Positions 12,159 through 19,783 of a stretch of 64,000 nt of DNA are shown piece after piece. The position numbers and the translations under genes are program-made. This DNA is from a virus. The stretch covers positions 1-64,000 of the IMG/VR virus record IMGVR_UViG_3300035703_000043, one strand, 5' to 3'. Every line of letters begins with the position of its first letter. Positions within the stretch are counted from its first letter, which is position 1. A model generated the notes under the pieces. It did no database searches and was not told the DNA's origin. It was given only the letters and a program-made list of their open reading frames with translations.

Positions 12159-13745
12159 ATGGGAAGATATATTAAGACAAGAATTGTTACTGATGGATTG
12201 ATTTATCTGAATGATGCTGGAAATAGTAAGTCATATTCTGGTGTAGGAACAGCAATCAAGAATTTAGTGGGTTATGGTGCCACAAATACAGCATTTGATC
12301 AAACATTTGTATCCTCAGGAACAACAAGTCATTTTATATCTACAACTACTTCATCTTATATAAGCAATACAAATGTAAGTGTAAGTGCCTCTACGGGAAG
12401 AGGATTTACGATTTGTATGATGGTGAAACCACAGACGTTAACAAATAGTGAATGGAATTATTGGTTTCAACAGGATAGTTCTAGATCTTCAGTTCAATTT
12501 GGAAGATATGGAACTTCTGGTGGATGGCAGATGAAGGACAATGCAAAACAAGAAGGGCAAAAAGTTTTTACTTCAGTCGGAACTACAACTTGGACTGTTC
12601 CAGTTGGTGTGAGCACTATTACTGCTATATGTGTTGGTGGTGGTGGAGGAGGTGGTGGACACAATTCCTCAGAAGGAGGAGGAGGTGGTGGAGGTGGTGG
12701 ACTATCATTTGGTTCTACTATATCTGTAACTCCAGGTGATGTTTTATACATAAGAGTTGGAAGTGGTGGAACTGGAGGAATTTCAACAACTTCATTTTCT
12801 GGTGGTACTGCTGGAGCAGGTTCAACTGGACAATCAAGTTATATAAAAACAGGGTCCCATTCTGGAACTTCTCTTCTTGAGGCTTTTGGTGGAACTGGAG
12901 GACAAGGGGGAGAAAATGGAGAAACTTATCCAAGTCCTGGAGTTGGGGGAACATTTGGAGGGACTTCATCGACTAATGGTGGAAATGGTGGAATTGGAGG
13001 AAGAGGAGGATCTTCTTATTCTGGTGGAGGTGGAGGTGCTGGTGGATATACTGGAGTTGGTGGAACTGGTGCTAGATCTAGTGGAACTAATGCTTCAGAT
13101 AGATCCACTTCTGGTCTTGGTGGTGGAGGAGGTGGAGGAGGAAATAGTCAAGGTAGTTTAGTAGTTAGTACATATTCAGAAATTTTAAATTCTGGAGGTG
13201 GAGTTGGAATATATGGATCAGGTGCTAATGGGTCTGGGGGAAACTATACATCTGGATATGATAATAGAGGTGGAGGTGGTGGAAGTTCGGGGGCAACTGG
13301 AGGATCTTCTGGGGGACTTTATGGTGGAGGTGGTGGAACACGACCAGAGAGTACTTTAGGAATCAATTACGTAAGGAACGGTGGTCAAGGTGGTCAAGGT
13401 GCTGTAAGAATTGTATGGGGTTCTAATAGATCTTATCCATCCACTAATGTTTCTAATGTTGCTATACCACCAACACAATCCACATCATTTAGTGACTGGA
13501 CTTTTGTTGTTTGCGGAGTAACAACAAACTATTATACTTTTATATCAACTAATGGATCTACTAAAACATTAGGTTCTTCAAATGATTGGAATAATTCTGA
13601 TGAAATTAATTTAAATAAAATATTTGGAACAGGAACAAGTAATTACAGTTGCTTATGGAACAATTGTATGATTTATAATCGTGAATTAACAAATGAAGAA
13701 ATCCAAATAAACTTTGAAGCATTTAGACGTAAGTTTAATCTCTAA
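12159..13745 (+). CDS. Glycine-rich LamG-like adhesin / fibre protein
   Basis: A 528-residue protein with three parts. Residues about 1-130 resemble the first half of a LamG/concanavalin-like beta-sandwich (GLIYLNDAGNSKSY, TICMMVKPQ). Residues about 131-418 form a glycine-rich domain, from TTWTVPVGVSTITAICVGGG through many poly-Gly runs to GQGAVRIVWG. This is the usual start and end of the phage glycine-rich domain family. Residues about 419-528 return to the LamG-like fold (DWTFVVCGV, WNNCMIYNRELTNEEI). The glycine-rich block therefore looks inserted inside the sandwich. A host-recognition role is likely by analogy with glycine-rich phage adhesins. It lies apart from the main fibre cluster. 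Confidence 0.75.
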   Translation: MGRYIKTRIVTDGLIYLNDAGNSKSYSGVGTAIKNLVGYGATNTAFDQTFVSSGTTSHFISTTTSSYISNTNVSVSASTGRGFTICMMVKPQTLTNSEWNYWFQQDSSRSSVQFGRYGTSGGWQMKDNAKQEGQKVFTSVGTTTWTVPVGVSTITAICVGGGGGGGGHNSSEGGGGGGGGGLSFGSTISVTPGDVLYIRVGSGGTGGISTTSFSGGTAGAGSTGQSSYIKTGSHSGTSLLEAFGGTGGQGGENGETYPSPGVGGTFGGTSSTNGGNGGIGGRGGSSYSGGGGGAGGYTGVGGTGARSSGTNASDRSTSGLGGGGGGGGNSQGSLVVSTYSEILNSGGGVGIYGSGANGSGGNYTSGYDNRGGGGGSSGATGGSSGGLYGGGGGTRPESTLGINYVRNGGQGGQGAVRIVWGSNRSYPSTNVSNVAIPPTQSTSFSDWTFVVCGVTTNYYTFISTNGSTKTLGSSNDWNNSDEINLNKIFGTGTSNYSCLWNNCMIYNRELTNEEIQINFEAFRRKFNL

Positions 13746-13774
13746 ATAGTCATAAGTTGCAAAAACTTATGACT
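13741..13774 (+). promoter_or_regulatory. Late promoter overlapping a start-codon-sequestering hairpin
   Basis: TCTAAATA (13741-13748) is a late-type motif. It abuts an 11-bp perfect hairpin, 13748-13758 with 13764-13774, loop GCAAA. The ATG of the HNH gene (13769-13771) lies in the 3' arm. A late transcript starting near 13754 would lack half of the 5' arm and leave the start free, whereas upstream read-through RNA would hide it. The stem is also followed by CCTTTTC and could act as a weak terminator for the adhesin gene. Confidence 0.55.
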
Positions 13775-14140
13775 CCTTTTCATTCGTCTGAAGAATATTT
13801 GTTCAATCTTTACACAACAAGTTCTGGAGAGGCAAGACGAATATGGAGACAGCACATTAAAGAAAATTGGAATCATAAGTGTGCTTACTGTGGTTCTGAA
13901 GAAAAATTAACTATTGATCATATAGTTCCAAGATCAAAGGGTGGTACTGATTTTACAAATAATGTTGTGTGCTGTTGTCAAGAATGCAATCATGATAAAG
14001 GGCACACAGATTGGGAAGATTGGTTCTCAAAGCAAATCTTTTTTACAGAAGAAAAAAGAAGTGCTATAATAAAATGGATGCACAATAAGCAAGAGCAAGT
14101 GCTCTATAAATATCCTCAAAGACAAAATAAAGTTTTATAG
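13769..14140 (+). CDS. HNH endonuclease
   Basis: A 123-residue HNH nuclease. CAYCGSEEKLTIDHIVPRSK followed by GGTDFTNNVVCCCQECNHDK contains the paired cysteines of the zinc site, the catalytic DH and the asparagine of the HNH motif. It resembles free-standing phage HNH enzymes that spread by homing. The start at 13769 is preferred over 13757 because it follows the late motif by 20 nt; its ATG lies inside an 11-bp hairpin. It sits between an adhesin gene and glutaredoxin with no sign of an intron. Confidence 0.88.
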   Translation: MTPFHSSEEYLFNLYTTSSGEARRIWRQHIKENWNHKCAYCGSEEKLTIDHIVPRSKGGTDFTNNVVCCCQECNHDKGHTDWEDWFSKQIFFTEEKRSAIIKWMHNKQEQVLYKYPQRQNKVL

Positions 14141-14144
14141 TATT

Positions 14145-14393
14145 ATGAATTTTACAGTTTATTCAAAACAAGGTTGTCCTTATTGCGATAAGGTAAAGAC
14201 AATTTTAAATCTTCTGAGTGAATCAAAGGGATATAAAATTACTTCATATGAACTCAACACTGATTTTAATAGAGAGCAATTTTATTCCGAATTTGGAGAA
14301 GGTTCAACATTTCCTCAGGTAATTTTAAATGATTTGCATCTTGGTGGATGTACCGATACGATTTCTTATTTGAAAGAAAATAATATGCTCTGA
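14145..14393 (+). CDS. grx: Glutaredoxin
   Basis: An 82-residue glutaredoxin with the CPYC dithiol active site (C11, C14), the TFPQV cis-proline loop and the C-terminal GGCTD motif. It is a complete thioredoxin-fold domain. In T4-like phages glutaredoxins supply electrons to ribonucleotide reductase; whether this phage carries an RNR cannot be seen here. It lies 4 bases after the HNH gene. Confidence 0.92.
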   Translation: MNFTVYSKQGCPYCDKVKTILNLLSESKGYKITSYELNTDFNREQFYSEFGEGSTFPQVILNDLHLGGCTDTISYLKENNML

Positions 14394-14400
14394 TCGTGTC

Positions 14401-14408
14401 TATAAATA
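14401..14408 (+). promoter_or_regulatory. T4-like late promoter, exact consensus TATAAATA
   Basis: Exact late consensus eight bases after the glutaredoxin stop. The nearest good start downstream is at 14447. Confidence 0.6.
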
Positions 14409-14446
14409 ATTTTGGAAATTATGGCATTAATCGTGGTTTTGAGTTA

Positions 14447-14581
14447 ATGCTTAGAAAAAAAGGAGGAGAGAAAAAGGAAACAAAATTGACATTAAGAACT
14501 TTCAATTTTGAAAAAGTATTTTCTTTCCTTAAAAGAGAGATATATTTCAAAATTGAATTAGATATAATGAAAAAAAAGTAG
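14447..14581 (+). CDS. Small basic conserved protein (44 aa)
   Basis: MLRKKGGEKKETKLTLRTFN is followed by FEKVFSFLKREIYFKIELDI, a pattern I associate with a short recurrent cyanophage protein. The frame is also open from a GTG at 14396, but that start lies upstream of the exact late promoter at 14401, so the ATG at 14447 is chosen. No function known to me. Confidence 0.5.
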   Translation: MLRKKGGEKKETKLTLRTFNFEKVFSFLKREIYFKIELDIMKKK

Positions 14582-14598
14582 TCTCTCGGAGAAGATCA

Positions 14599-14835
14599 AT
14601 GACAGCAACGTATTTAGTGTTTGGTTCTTTTTTATTTGTTTTGTTTTTTATGGTAGGACTTTTTATCGGGTGGAGTGCCAGAGAATATATGATGAACTAT
14701 CAGGAAGGACCAAAACAAATTGCTTATCATCCAGAGTTTTACAATAAAAATGGTGAGTTAATTGATCAAGAAATTGTTTCAGTAAGATTTGATCCTGATT
14801 ATTTTATTGATGAAGATGATAGTGATAATGATTGA
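14599..14835 (+). CDS. Membrane-anchored protein (78 aa)
   Basis: One N-terminal transmembrane helix (YLVFGSFLFVLFFMVGLFIG), then a soluble domain with YHPEFYNKNGELIDQEIVSV and a very acidic end (DEDDSDND). A GGAGAAG ribosome binding site precedes the start. Conserved-looking small protein of the replication-proximal region; function unknown. Confidence 0.65.
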   Translation: MTATYLVFGSFLFVLFFMVGLFIGWSAREYMMNYQEGPKQIAYHPEFYNKNGELIDQEIVSVRFDPDYFIDEDDSDND

Positions 14836-14841
14836 TAAATA
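14834..14841 (+). promoter_or_regulatory. T4-like late promoter motif (GATAAATA)
   Basis: One mismatch from consensus, overlapping the previous stop codon and 31 nt before the start at 14873. Confidence 0.4.
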
Positions 14842-14872
14842 AATTTAATTAATTTAATTCTGCATTAATTTT

Positions 14873-15463
14873 ATGACAATGACAGTAAAAGAAAAAACAA
14901 CGACTAAAAGAACTACTTCAAAAGCAAAAGAAGTTGCAAATGAAAGTATAGATCTCCCTGCAAATCCTTTTGCTTTTGAGGTTTTAAAACTTGTTAGTTC
15001 ACAAAGAACTAATGCAAAAAAGATTGAAGTACTTAAAAAATATGAGCACGATTCTTTAAAAGCAATTTTTATATGGAATTTTGATGAATCGGTAATATCT
15101 GTTTTGCCAGAAGGTGATGTTCCCTTTTTTGGGGATAATACGATGAAGACGACAACAATGTCTGAAAGAATTGAAGAAGCAGTTAAACAATTGAGTGATT
15201 CTTCAATCGGAGCAATTGACCAAAAGTATTCTACAATACGTAAGGAATATGATAAATTTTATAACTTTGTAAAGGGTGGTAATGATTCTTTAAATGGTAT
15301 TCGTAGAGAAAATATTTTTGTAAATCTGTTGGAAGGTTTACATCCATTAGAAGCAGAGATTCTTTGTTTGTGTAAAGATAAAAAATTACAAACAAGATAT
15401 AAAATTACTAAAGAAATAGTTTCTGAAGCATACCCAGATATTACTTGGGGAAATAGAAGTTGA
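14873..15463 (+). CDS. Conserved T4-like phage protein, DUF6433-like (196 aa)
   Basis: After a Lys/Thr-rich N-terminus (VKEKTTTKRTTSKAKE) the protein is mainly helical, with NPFAFEVLKLVSSQRTNAKK, FEVLK-type blocks and a C-terminus LHPLEAEILCLCKDKKL followed by a YKIT..IV..AYPDI end. This layout matches my memory of a conserved T4-like family of about 200 residues, DUF6433. I have no function for it. It is followed closely by the gene at 15466. Confidence 0.65.
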   Translation: MTMTVKEKTTTKRTTSKAKEVANESIDLPANPFAFEVLKLVSSQRTNAKKIEVLKKYEHDSLKAIFIWNFDESVISVLPEGDVPFFGDNTMKTTTMSERIEEAVKQLSDSSIGAIDQKYSTIRKEYDKFYNFVKGGNDSLNGIRRENIFVNLLEGLHPLEAEILCLCKDKKLQTRYKITKEIVSEAYPDITWGNRS

Positions 15464-15465
15464 TT

Positions 15466-15723
15466 ATGCTATTAATACATAAAAATTGTGATCCTTCTGT
15501 ATCAAATAATAAAAGTTTGCCCAGGAATTCTTATTTAATTACATATCTTGAAGATGATCAAACAAAATATGATATTGTGCAAGCAGGTTCGTTTGTAGAA
15601 GTATTTGATAATTACTACGATCAATATGGTAAAGGCAATATCTTAAAGATTAAATGGACAGAAGGAACTGTAAATCCAAAATCATACAACTATCAAGTTA
15701 AAGATAAAAAAACAAAAAAATAA
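15466..15723 (+). CDS. Conserved small cyanophage protein (85 aa)
   Basis: MLLIHKNCDPSVSNNKSLPR and then a beta-rich SYLITYLEDDQTKYDIV. The HK.C.P..S.NKSLPRN.YL..Y pattern is recurrent in T4-like cyanophages, with unknown role. The ATG at 15466 is chosen over an upstream TTG. It ends just before a weak terminator. Confidence 0.65.
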   Translation: MLLIHKNCDPSVSNNKSLPRNSYLITYLEDDQTKYDIVQAGSFVEVFDNYYDQYGKGNILKIKWTEGTVNPKSYNYQVKDKKTKK

Positions 15724-15728
15724 GATAA

Positions 15729-15757
15729 AGGGGGGGATTGTCTTCTCCCTTTTTTTG
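15729..15757 (+). terminator. Weak rho-independent terminator
   Basis: A G-rich arm (GGGGGGGA) faces CTCCC across a short loop, followed by seven T. The stem has a mismatch, so it is less certain than the others. Confidence 0.55.
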
Positions 15758-15787
15758 TGTTAATATAAAGTGAGAAGAAAACATTCT

Positions 15788-15949
15788 ATGGATAAAGAAA
15801 AACTAAAACTTATTGTCCGTAATTTGGAACTTTTAGTTGATTCTCTAAAGGCAGAAATTTATTCTGATGTTTCTGCATATAAGGCACCAAAGAGAACCAT
15901 TACTGATTACGATGAAATTTTTGAGGATGACGACGGATATGCCGACTAA
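15788..15949 (+). CDS. Conserved small acidic protein (53 aa)
   Basis: MDKEKLKLIVRNLELLVDSL leads into KAEIYSD and an acidic end (DYDEIFEDDDGYAD). The LIVRNLE.LVDSLKAE.YSDV...DYDE.F.DDDGY.D layout recurs in cyanophages near thyX. Helical, function unknown. It overlaps the next gene by 11 bases. Confidence 0.7.
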   Translation: MDKEKLKLIVRNLELLVDSLKAEIYSDVSAYKAPKRTITDYDEIFEDDDGYAD

Positions 15950-16115
15950 TAGAGCAAAAAAACTAATTAAACTTCTTGAACGATTGGTAAAGCAAGAACA
16001 TCTTTATACTGATGAAAAAATCAAAGAGATGAAAGAACAATTACGTTCACTCAAAAAACAATTTTCAGAACTTGAAGCAAAAACATCAAAAGGATTTGGA
16101 AAGAAATGGCAGTAA
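15939..16115 (+). CDS. Small coiled-coil protein (58 aa)
   Basis: MPTNRAKKLIKLLERLVKQE starts a lysine-rich helix that continues as a coiled coil (DEKIKEMKEQLRSLKKQFSE) and ends KGFGKKW. The ATG at 15939 overlaps the previous gene; an in-frame ATG at 15927 is an alternative. It overlaps thyX by 10 bases, so it is translationally linked to it. Role unknown. Confidence 0.65.
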   Translation: MPTNRAKKLIKLLERLVKQEHLYTDEKIKEMKEQLRSLKKQFSELEAKTSKGFGKKWQ

Positions 16116-16792
16116 AACTTATTTCGGTAACTCCCGATGCAGAAAAAACAATGGCATATATTGCGAGAGTTAGTAATCCTGCGAACCAAGACAACGAAAA
16201 CTATGCCAAGTTGCTTGCTTATTGTATTAAGCATAATCATTGGTCTGTGTTTGAACAGGCTACTATGACTCTTGAGATTGAAACTAATCGTGGCATAGCA
16301 GCACAGATACTTCGTCATAGAAGTTTTACATTTCAAGAATTTTCACAAAGATATGCTGACACAAATTTGATTACTGGAAATATTCCTATTCCAGAACTTC
16401 GTAAGCAAGATACTAAGAACCGTCAGAATTCTACAAATGATCTTGGTGATTATGTAAAACTTAAATTTCAAGCAGAAATTGCAGAACTGTTTGCCAACTC
16501 TAATAATCTTTACAAGAGGATGTTGGAGGCAGGGGTAGCAAAGGAATGTGCAAGGTTTGTACTTCCACTTGCAACACCTACTCGAATCTATATGACCGGT
16601 TCTTGCAGGTCATGGATACATTATATCAATCTACGTTCTGCAAATGGAACTCAAAAAGAACATATGGAAATTGCAGAGGCAGCAAAATGTGTGTTTATTT
16701 GTCAATTTCCTAATGTTTCTGAGGCACTTGGATGGAAACCAAATGAAAGATGCCCAGATTGTGTTGATGCTCCATCTATTTGCATAGAATAA
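16106..16792 (+). CDS. thyX: Flavin-dependent thymidylate synthase
   Basis: ThyX methylates dUMP to dTMP with FAD and methylenetetrahydrofolate, supplying thymidine for phage DNA. The ThyX motif is R70-H71-R72 followed by SFTFQEFSQR, giving RHRxxxxxxxSxR. The nearby NHWSVFEQATMTLEI and the late LPLATPTRIYMTGS and WIHYINLRS blocks are also typical. Length 228 residues, normal for the family. The stretch after 195 (GWKPNERCPDC) is a cysteine-containing tail. The gene overlaps the coiled-coil gene upstream. Confidence 0.95.
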   Translation: MAVKLISVTPDAEKTMAYIARVSNPANQDNENYAKLLAYCIKHNHWSVFEQATMTLEIETNRGIAAQILRHRSFTFQEFSQRYADTNLITGNIPIPELRKQDTKNRQNSTNDLGDYVKLKFQAEIAELFANSNNLYKRMLEAGVAKECARFVLPLATPTRIYMTGSCRSWIHYINLRSANGTQKEHMEIAEAAKCVFICQFPNVSEALGWKPNERCPDCVDAPSICIE

Positions 16793-16795
16793 ATA
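16788..16795 (+). promoter_or_regulatory. T4-like late promoter motif (AATAAATA)
   Basis: One mismatch from TATAAATA, at the end of thyX and 21 nt before the start at 16817. Confidence 0.45.
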
Positions 16796-16816
16796 TTTTC
16801 GTAATAATTATAAAAT

Positions 16817-17059
16817 ATGGCAATTTATCCTATTATTCATAAGGAAACTGGTGAAACAAAAGTAATTGAAATGAGTGTTCACGACATTACTCAATGGTAT
16901 AAAGACAACCCAGAATGGCAAAGAGACTGGTCTCAGGGTTGTGCTTCACCAGGAGAAGTTGGTGACTTACTGAGTAAACACGTTAGTAGAAATCCAGGAT
17001 GGAATGATGTCCTCCATAAGGTTTCAAAAGTTCCAGGTGCAAATGTAAAACCGATTTAA
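16817..17059 (+). CDS. Conserved phage protein (80 aa)
   Basis: MAIYPIIHKETGETKVIEMS followed by ITQWYKDNPEWQRDWSQGCA, SPGEVG and NPGWNDVLHKVSK. The DNPEW.RDWS.GCASPGEVG block is a strongly conserved-looking motif that I know from T4-like cyanophage genomes next to phoH. Function unknown. It is 2 bases upstream of phoH. Confidence 0.7.
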   Translation: MAIYPIIHKETGETKVIEMSVHDITQWYKDNPEWQRDWSQGCASPGEVGDLLSKHVSRNPGWNDVLHKVSKVPGANVKPI

Positions 17060-17061
17060 CT

Positions 17062-17820
17062 ATGGCAAGAAAAAGAAGAAACAATGATAATCAACCAATT
17101 GGTGTTGGTTACACATCCAAGCAGATGAAGAGGAGAAAACCAATCAGTGCTGATTATCTCATTGATGTTGAACCTTTAACTGAAAATCAAAAAAAACTTT
17201 TTGATTCATATCAAAATGGAAAGCATTTAGTTGCTTATGGTTGTGCTGGAACAGGTAAAACTTTCATCAGTCTTTATAATGCACTTAGAGATGTATTAGA
17301 TGAAACTACACCATACGAACAAATTTATGTTGTTCGTTCTCTTGTAGCAACTCGTGAGATTGGTTTTCTTCCAGGAGACCACGATGATAAGTCTGCTCTT
17401 TATCAAATTCCTTATAAGAATATGGTAAAGTATATGTTCCAGATGCCAAGTGATGCTGACTTTGAAATGCTTTATGGTAATCTTAAATCTCAGGAAACTG
17501 TAAAGTTTTGGAGCACTTCATTTATTCGTGGTACAACACTTGATAATTCAATCATTATTGTTGATGAATATCAGAACCTTAATTTTCACGAATTAGATTC
17601 TATCATTACTCGTGTTGGTGAAAACAGCAGAATTATTTTTTGTGGAGATGCCACACAATCGGATTTGGTTAAAACAAATGAAAGAAACGGCATTAGTGAT
17701 TTTATGAATATTCTAAGAAAAATGGAATCTTTTGATATTATTGAATTTGGAGTAGATGATATTTGTAGGTCTGGACTTGTAAAAGAATATATTGTTGCAA
17801 AAATGGAAGCAGGTTATTGA
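17062..17820 (+). CDS. phoH: PhoH-like ATPase
   Basis: Predicted P-loop ATPase of the PhoH family (252 aa). A basic N-terminus precedes the Walker A motif GCAGTGKT (60-67). The Walker B segment is SIIIVDEYQNL with D168/E169. Sensor-like FCGDATQSDL and DICRSGLVKEYI follow, all typical of PhoH proteins. It is a standard T4-like cyanophage core gene. Its exact role is unresolved, with RNA- or nucleotide-related activity suspected. Its stop overlaps the next start (TGATG). Confidence 0.93.
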   Translation: MARKRRNNDNQPIGVGYTSKQMKRRKPISADYLIDVEPLTENQKKLFDSYQNGKHLVAYGCAGTGKTFISLYNALRDVLDETTPYEQIYVVRSLVATREIGFLPGDHDDKSALYQIPYKNMVKYMFQMPSDADFEMLYGNLKSQETVKFWSTSFIRGTTLDNSIIIVDEYQNLNFHELDSIITRVGENSRIIFCGDATQSDLVKTNERNGISDFMNILRKMESFDIIEFGVDDICRSGLVKEYIVAKMEAGY

Positions 17821-18557
17821 TGTCTAATCCTTTAATTGAAAAATATAATGAATTATATGGTGAAAAACAAATAAAAAGTAATCTTTTCACTCATATTGAT
17901 ATTAATCTTCCAAAACTTGAAAGGGAAACCATAGATGGTGTTCGTTATTACACAATACCAGAAGAAGATAAACCAATTAAACTTGTTTCAATTACTTCTG
18001 TAACCAGTCATAAGAACCGTCAGTTCTTTGCTGATTGGAGAAAAAAAGTTGGGGAAAAGCAAGCAGATAAAATTACTAAACAAGCAACCAGTCGTGGAAC
18101 TGATATGCATACACTGGTGGAAAATTATCTTTACAATAAAGACCTTCCACCAGTTCAACCTTTATCTGATTTCCTTTTCAAAATCGCAAAACCAGAATTA
18201 AATTGTATAAATAACATTTATGCTCTTGAAGGTTCTCTTTACAGTAAAGTTCTTGGTATCGCAGGAACTGTAGATTGTATCGGAGAGTATAATGGTGAGT
18301 TAGCAATAATTGACTTTAAGACTTCTAAAAAACCAAAACCACGAGAGTGGATTGAACACTATTTTGTTCAGTGTATGGCATATGGTTGTATGTTATACGA
18401 GATTACTGGTATAATGGTAAAGAAATTAGTCATCATTATGGCTTGTGAAAATGGAGAATGCATTGTTTATGAAGAATATGACAAACAAAAATACATTAAA
18501 TTACTCACCGAATATATTAGAGAATTTGTTAGAGATAAACTTCACCAATATGAATGA
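17820..18557 (+). CDS. PD-(D/E)XK exonuclease (RecB/MGME1-like)
   Basis: A 245-residue nuclease. SRGTDMHTLVENYL (H97, E101), GIAGTVDCIGEYN (D152), AIIDFKTSK (D165, K167) and QCMAYGCMLYE (Q184 region) are the successive motifs of the PD-(D/E)XK exonuclease fold as in RecB-type and Cas4-like proteins. It likely digests DNA ends during recombination or host DNA breakdown. It follows phoH with a TGATG overlap and overlaps gp33 by 8 bases. It is not part of a CRISPR locus. Confidence 0.85.
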   Translation: MSNPLIEKYNELYGEKQIKSNLFTHIDINLPKLERETIDGVRYYTIPEEDKPIKLVSITSVTSHKNRQFFADWRKKVGEKQADKITKQATSRGTDMHTLVENYLYNKDLPPVQPLSDFLFKIAKPELNCINNIYALEGSLYSKVLGIAGTVDCIGEYNGELAIIDFKTSKKPKPREWIEHYFVQCMAYGCMLYEITGIMVKKLVIIMACENGECIVYEEYDKQKYIKLLTEYIREFVRDKLHQYE

Positions 18558-18804
18558 TAAAGTAAAGGACGAATTAAATAGTAAGTTTTTATGTCCTCAA
18601 AGGTTTGCACAGGATATAGAAAATATTGTAAAAAATTCTAAAATCAATTACATTGATGCAATCGTTATTTACTGTGAAGAAAATAGCATTGAAATTGAAA
18701 CAGTTTCTAAACTAATTTCAAAACCATTAAAAGAAAAAATTAAAAATGATGCTATTGAATTGAATTTTTTGAAAAAAACTACTCGTGCTAAATTACCATT
18801 GTGA
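18550..18804 (+). CDS. 33: Late promoter co-activator gp33-like
   Basis: An 84-residue protein. INYIDAIVIYCEENSIEIET, VSKLISKPLKEKIKNDA and a KKTTRAKLPL end match the form of T4 gp33. That protein bridges RNA polymerase, the late sigma factor gp55 and the sliding clamp to activate late transcription. The start at 18550 (MNDKVKDEL) is chosen over 18445. The presence of late-type TATAAATA motifs through the window agrees with a working late system. It overlaps the gp59 GTG start. Confidence 0.85.
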   Translation: MNDKVKDELNSKFLCPQRFAQDIENIVKNSKINYIDAIVIYCEENSIEIETVSKLISKPLKEKIKNDAIELNFLKKTTRAKLPL

Positions 18805-19391
18805 CTCCATTTGATGTATATAAAACTTACTTAGCATTTAAAAATCATTTTACAAAAGAAAATTACGATTACTTTAAATATTGTGGAAAGTCCAGAGCAT
18901 CTCTGGACTCTTTTCATAAGAGAAAAGATAGATTTTTCTTTGAACGAACTTCTAGACAGAAGAGTGATGACGAAATAAAAGCATATTTTGTTGCTAACTT
19001 CGTAGAATGTAATGATCCAGAAACTTTATGGATTGGAGAAATCATAAACTCTGGAGAAGAAACATATACTAATTGGTTGAAAAAATCTCAGAGTCTTTTT
19101 TATTTGTTTAAGACAGAGGTAGAAGTTTTTATAAACAAAGATAATTTTGAAACCTTGTTTGAGATAAAAAATAATCAACATCCAGAAATTCTCAAAAAAT
19201 ATTTTCAAAAAGCAGTCAGTTTAGAAACAATGGTAATATTGGATATGATATTGGGTTATGTTAAAAAGTTTGACAAAAAGATGACAGATCCAGTGTGGGA
19301 AACCGTCAGGTTAAGGATTATAAAATACAAACCATTTCTAAATATTGATGTAGCAAAGTACAAGAAAGTTCTTCAGGAGATTGTGTTATGA
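18801..19391 (+). CDS. 59: Helicase loader gp59-like
   Basis: A 196-residue protein opening with TPFDVYKTYLAFKNHFTKEN, YDYFKYCGK and FFFERTSRQ, the N-terminal pattern of T4 gp59, which loads the gp41 replicative helicase onto gp32-coated forks. Start codon GTG at 18801, overlapping the gp33 stop (GTGA). Its own stop overlaps the next start. The gene order gp33-gp59-gp32 matches T4-like genomes. Confidence 0.88.
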   Translation: MTPFDVYKTYLAFKNHFTKENYDYFKYCGKSRASLDSFHKRKDRFFFERTSRQKSDDEIKAYFVANFVECNDPETLWIGEIINSGEETYTNWLKKSQSLFYLFKTEVEVFINKDNFETLFEIKNNQHPEILKKYFQKAVSLETMVILDMILGYVKKFDKKMTDPVWETVRLRIIKYKPFLNIDVAKYKKVLQEIVL

Positions 19392-19720
19392 GTAGATTTT
19401 TTGATTCGGAACAAGTCAGAGAATCTTTACTTGAATTGGAAGAACTTCAGCAGAGTATTTTTGATGAATTGTTTTCTCTTCCTTTCTTTGACTCAAAACA
19501 AAAAAAGGAACATCTTGATAAGATGAAACTTTTTTTAGAAAAACAAAAAAATTTTGTTTTTAGATTATCATTATCTGATGACCCAGAAGCAATTGAAATG
19601 AAAAATAGAATTCTGGATTCTGCCAAAATGTTTGGATTGAAACCAGGAGACAATTTAAATGTTTTCTTTGAAAAACTGGAAGAGTCAATCCAAAACCTTG
19701 AAGAAACACTTGACAAATAA
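19388..19720 (+). CDS. DUF1825-like protein (cyanobacterial type)
   Basis: A 110-residue helical protein. FFDSEQVRESLLELEELQQS, the F..KQKKEHLDKM block, FVFRLSLSDDPEA and KMFGLKPG resemble the DUF1825 family of cyanobacteria (FFDSE.V..., ...M...F..R..LS.D..A..., FG..P). If so it is host-derived or shared with the host. Function unknown to me. It lies between gp59 and gp32, and the gp32 promoter is inside its last codons. Confidence 0.65.
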   Translation: MSRFFDSEQVRESLLELEELQQSIFDELFSLPFFDSKQKKEHLDKMKLFLEKQKNFVFRLSLSDDPEAIEMKNRILDSAKMFGLKPGDNLNVFFEKLEESIQNLEETLDK

Positions 19721-19738
19721 CTTGATTCTTGCTACAAT
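19710..19738 (+). promoter_or_regulatory. Sigma70-type promoter of gene 32
   Basis: TTGACA (19710-19715), 17-bp spacer, TACAAT (19733-19738), with predicted start near 19745. It overlaps the end of the DUF1825-like gene and gives gp32 strong early expression of its own. Confidence 0.85.
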
Positions 19739-19739
19739 T

Positions 19740-19782
19740 AATACGTACAATACGTCTCAATACTACTAATACGGAGAATACG
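19740..19782 (+). promoter_or_regulatory. Periodic AATACG array in the gp32 leader (candidate autoregulatory operator)
   Basis: Copies of AATACG at 19740, 19749, 19768 and 19777 and AATACT at 19759 are spaced 9, 10, 9 and 9 nt. The ribosome binding site GGAG (19773-19776) lies between the last two. T4 gp32 represses its own translation by binding an unstructured repeat region of its leader. This array could be the equivalent here. Confidence 0.6.
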
Positions 19783-19783
19783 A

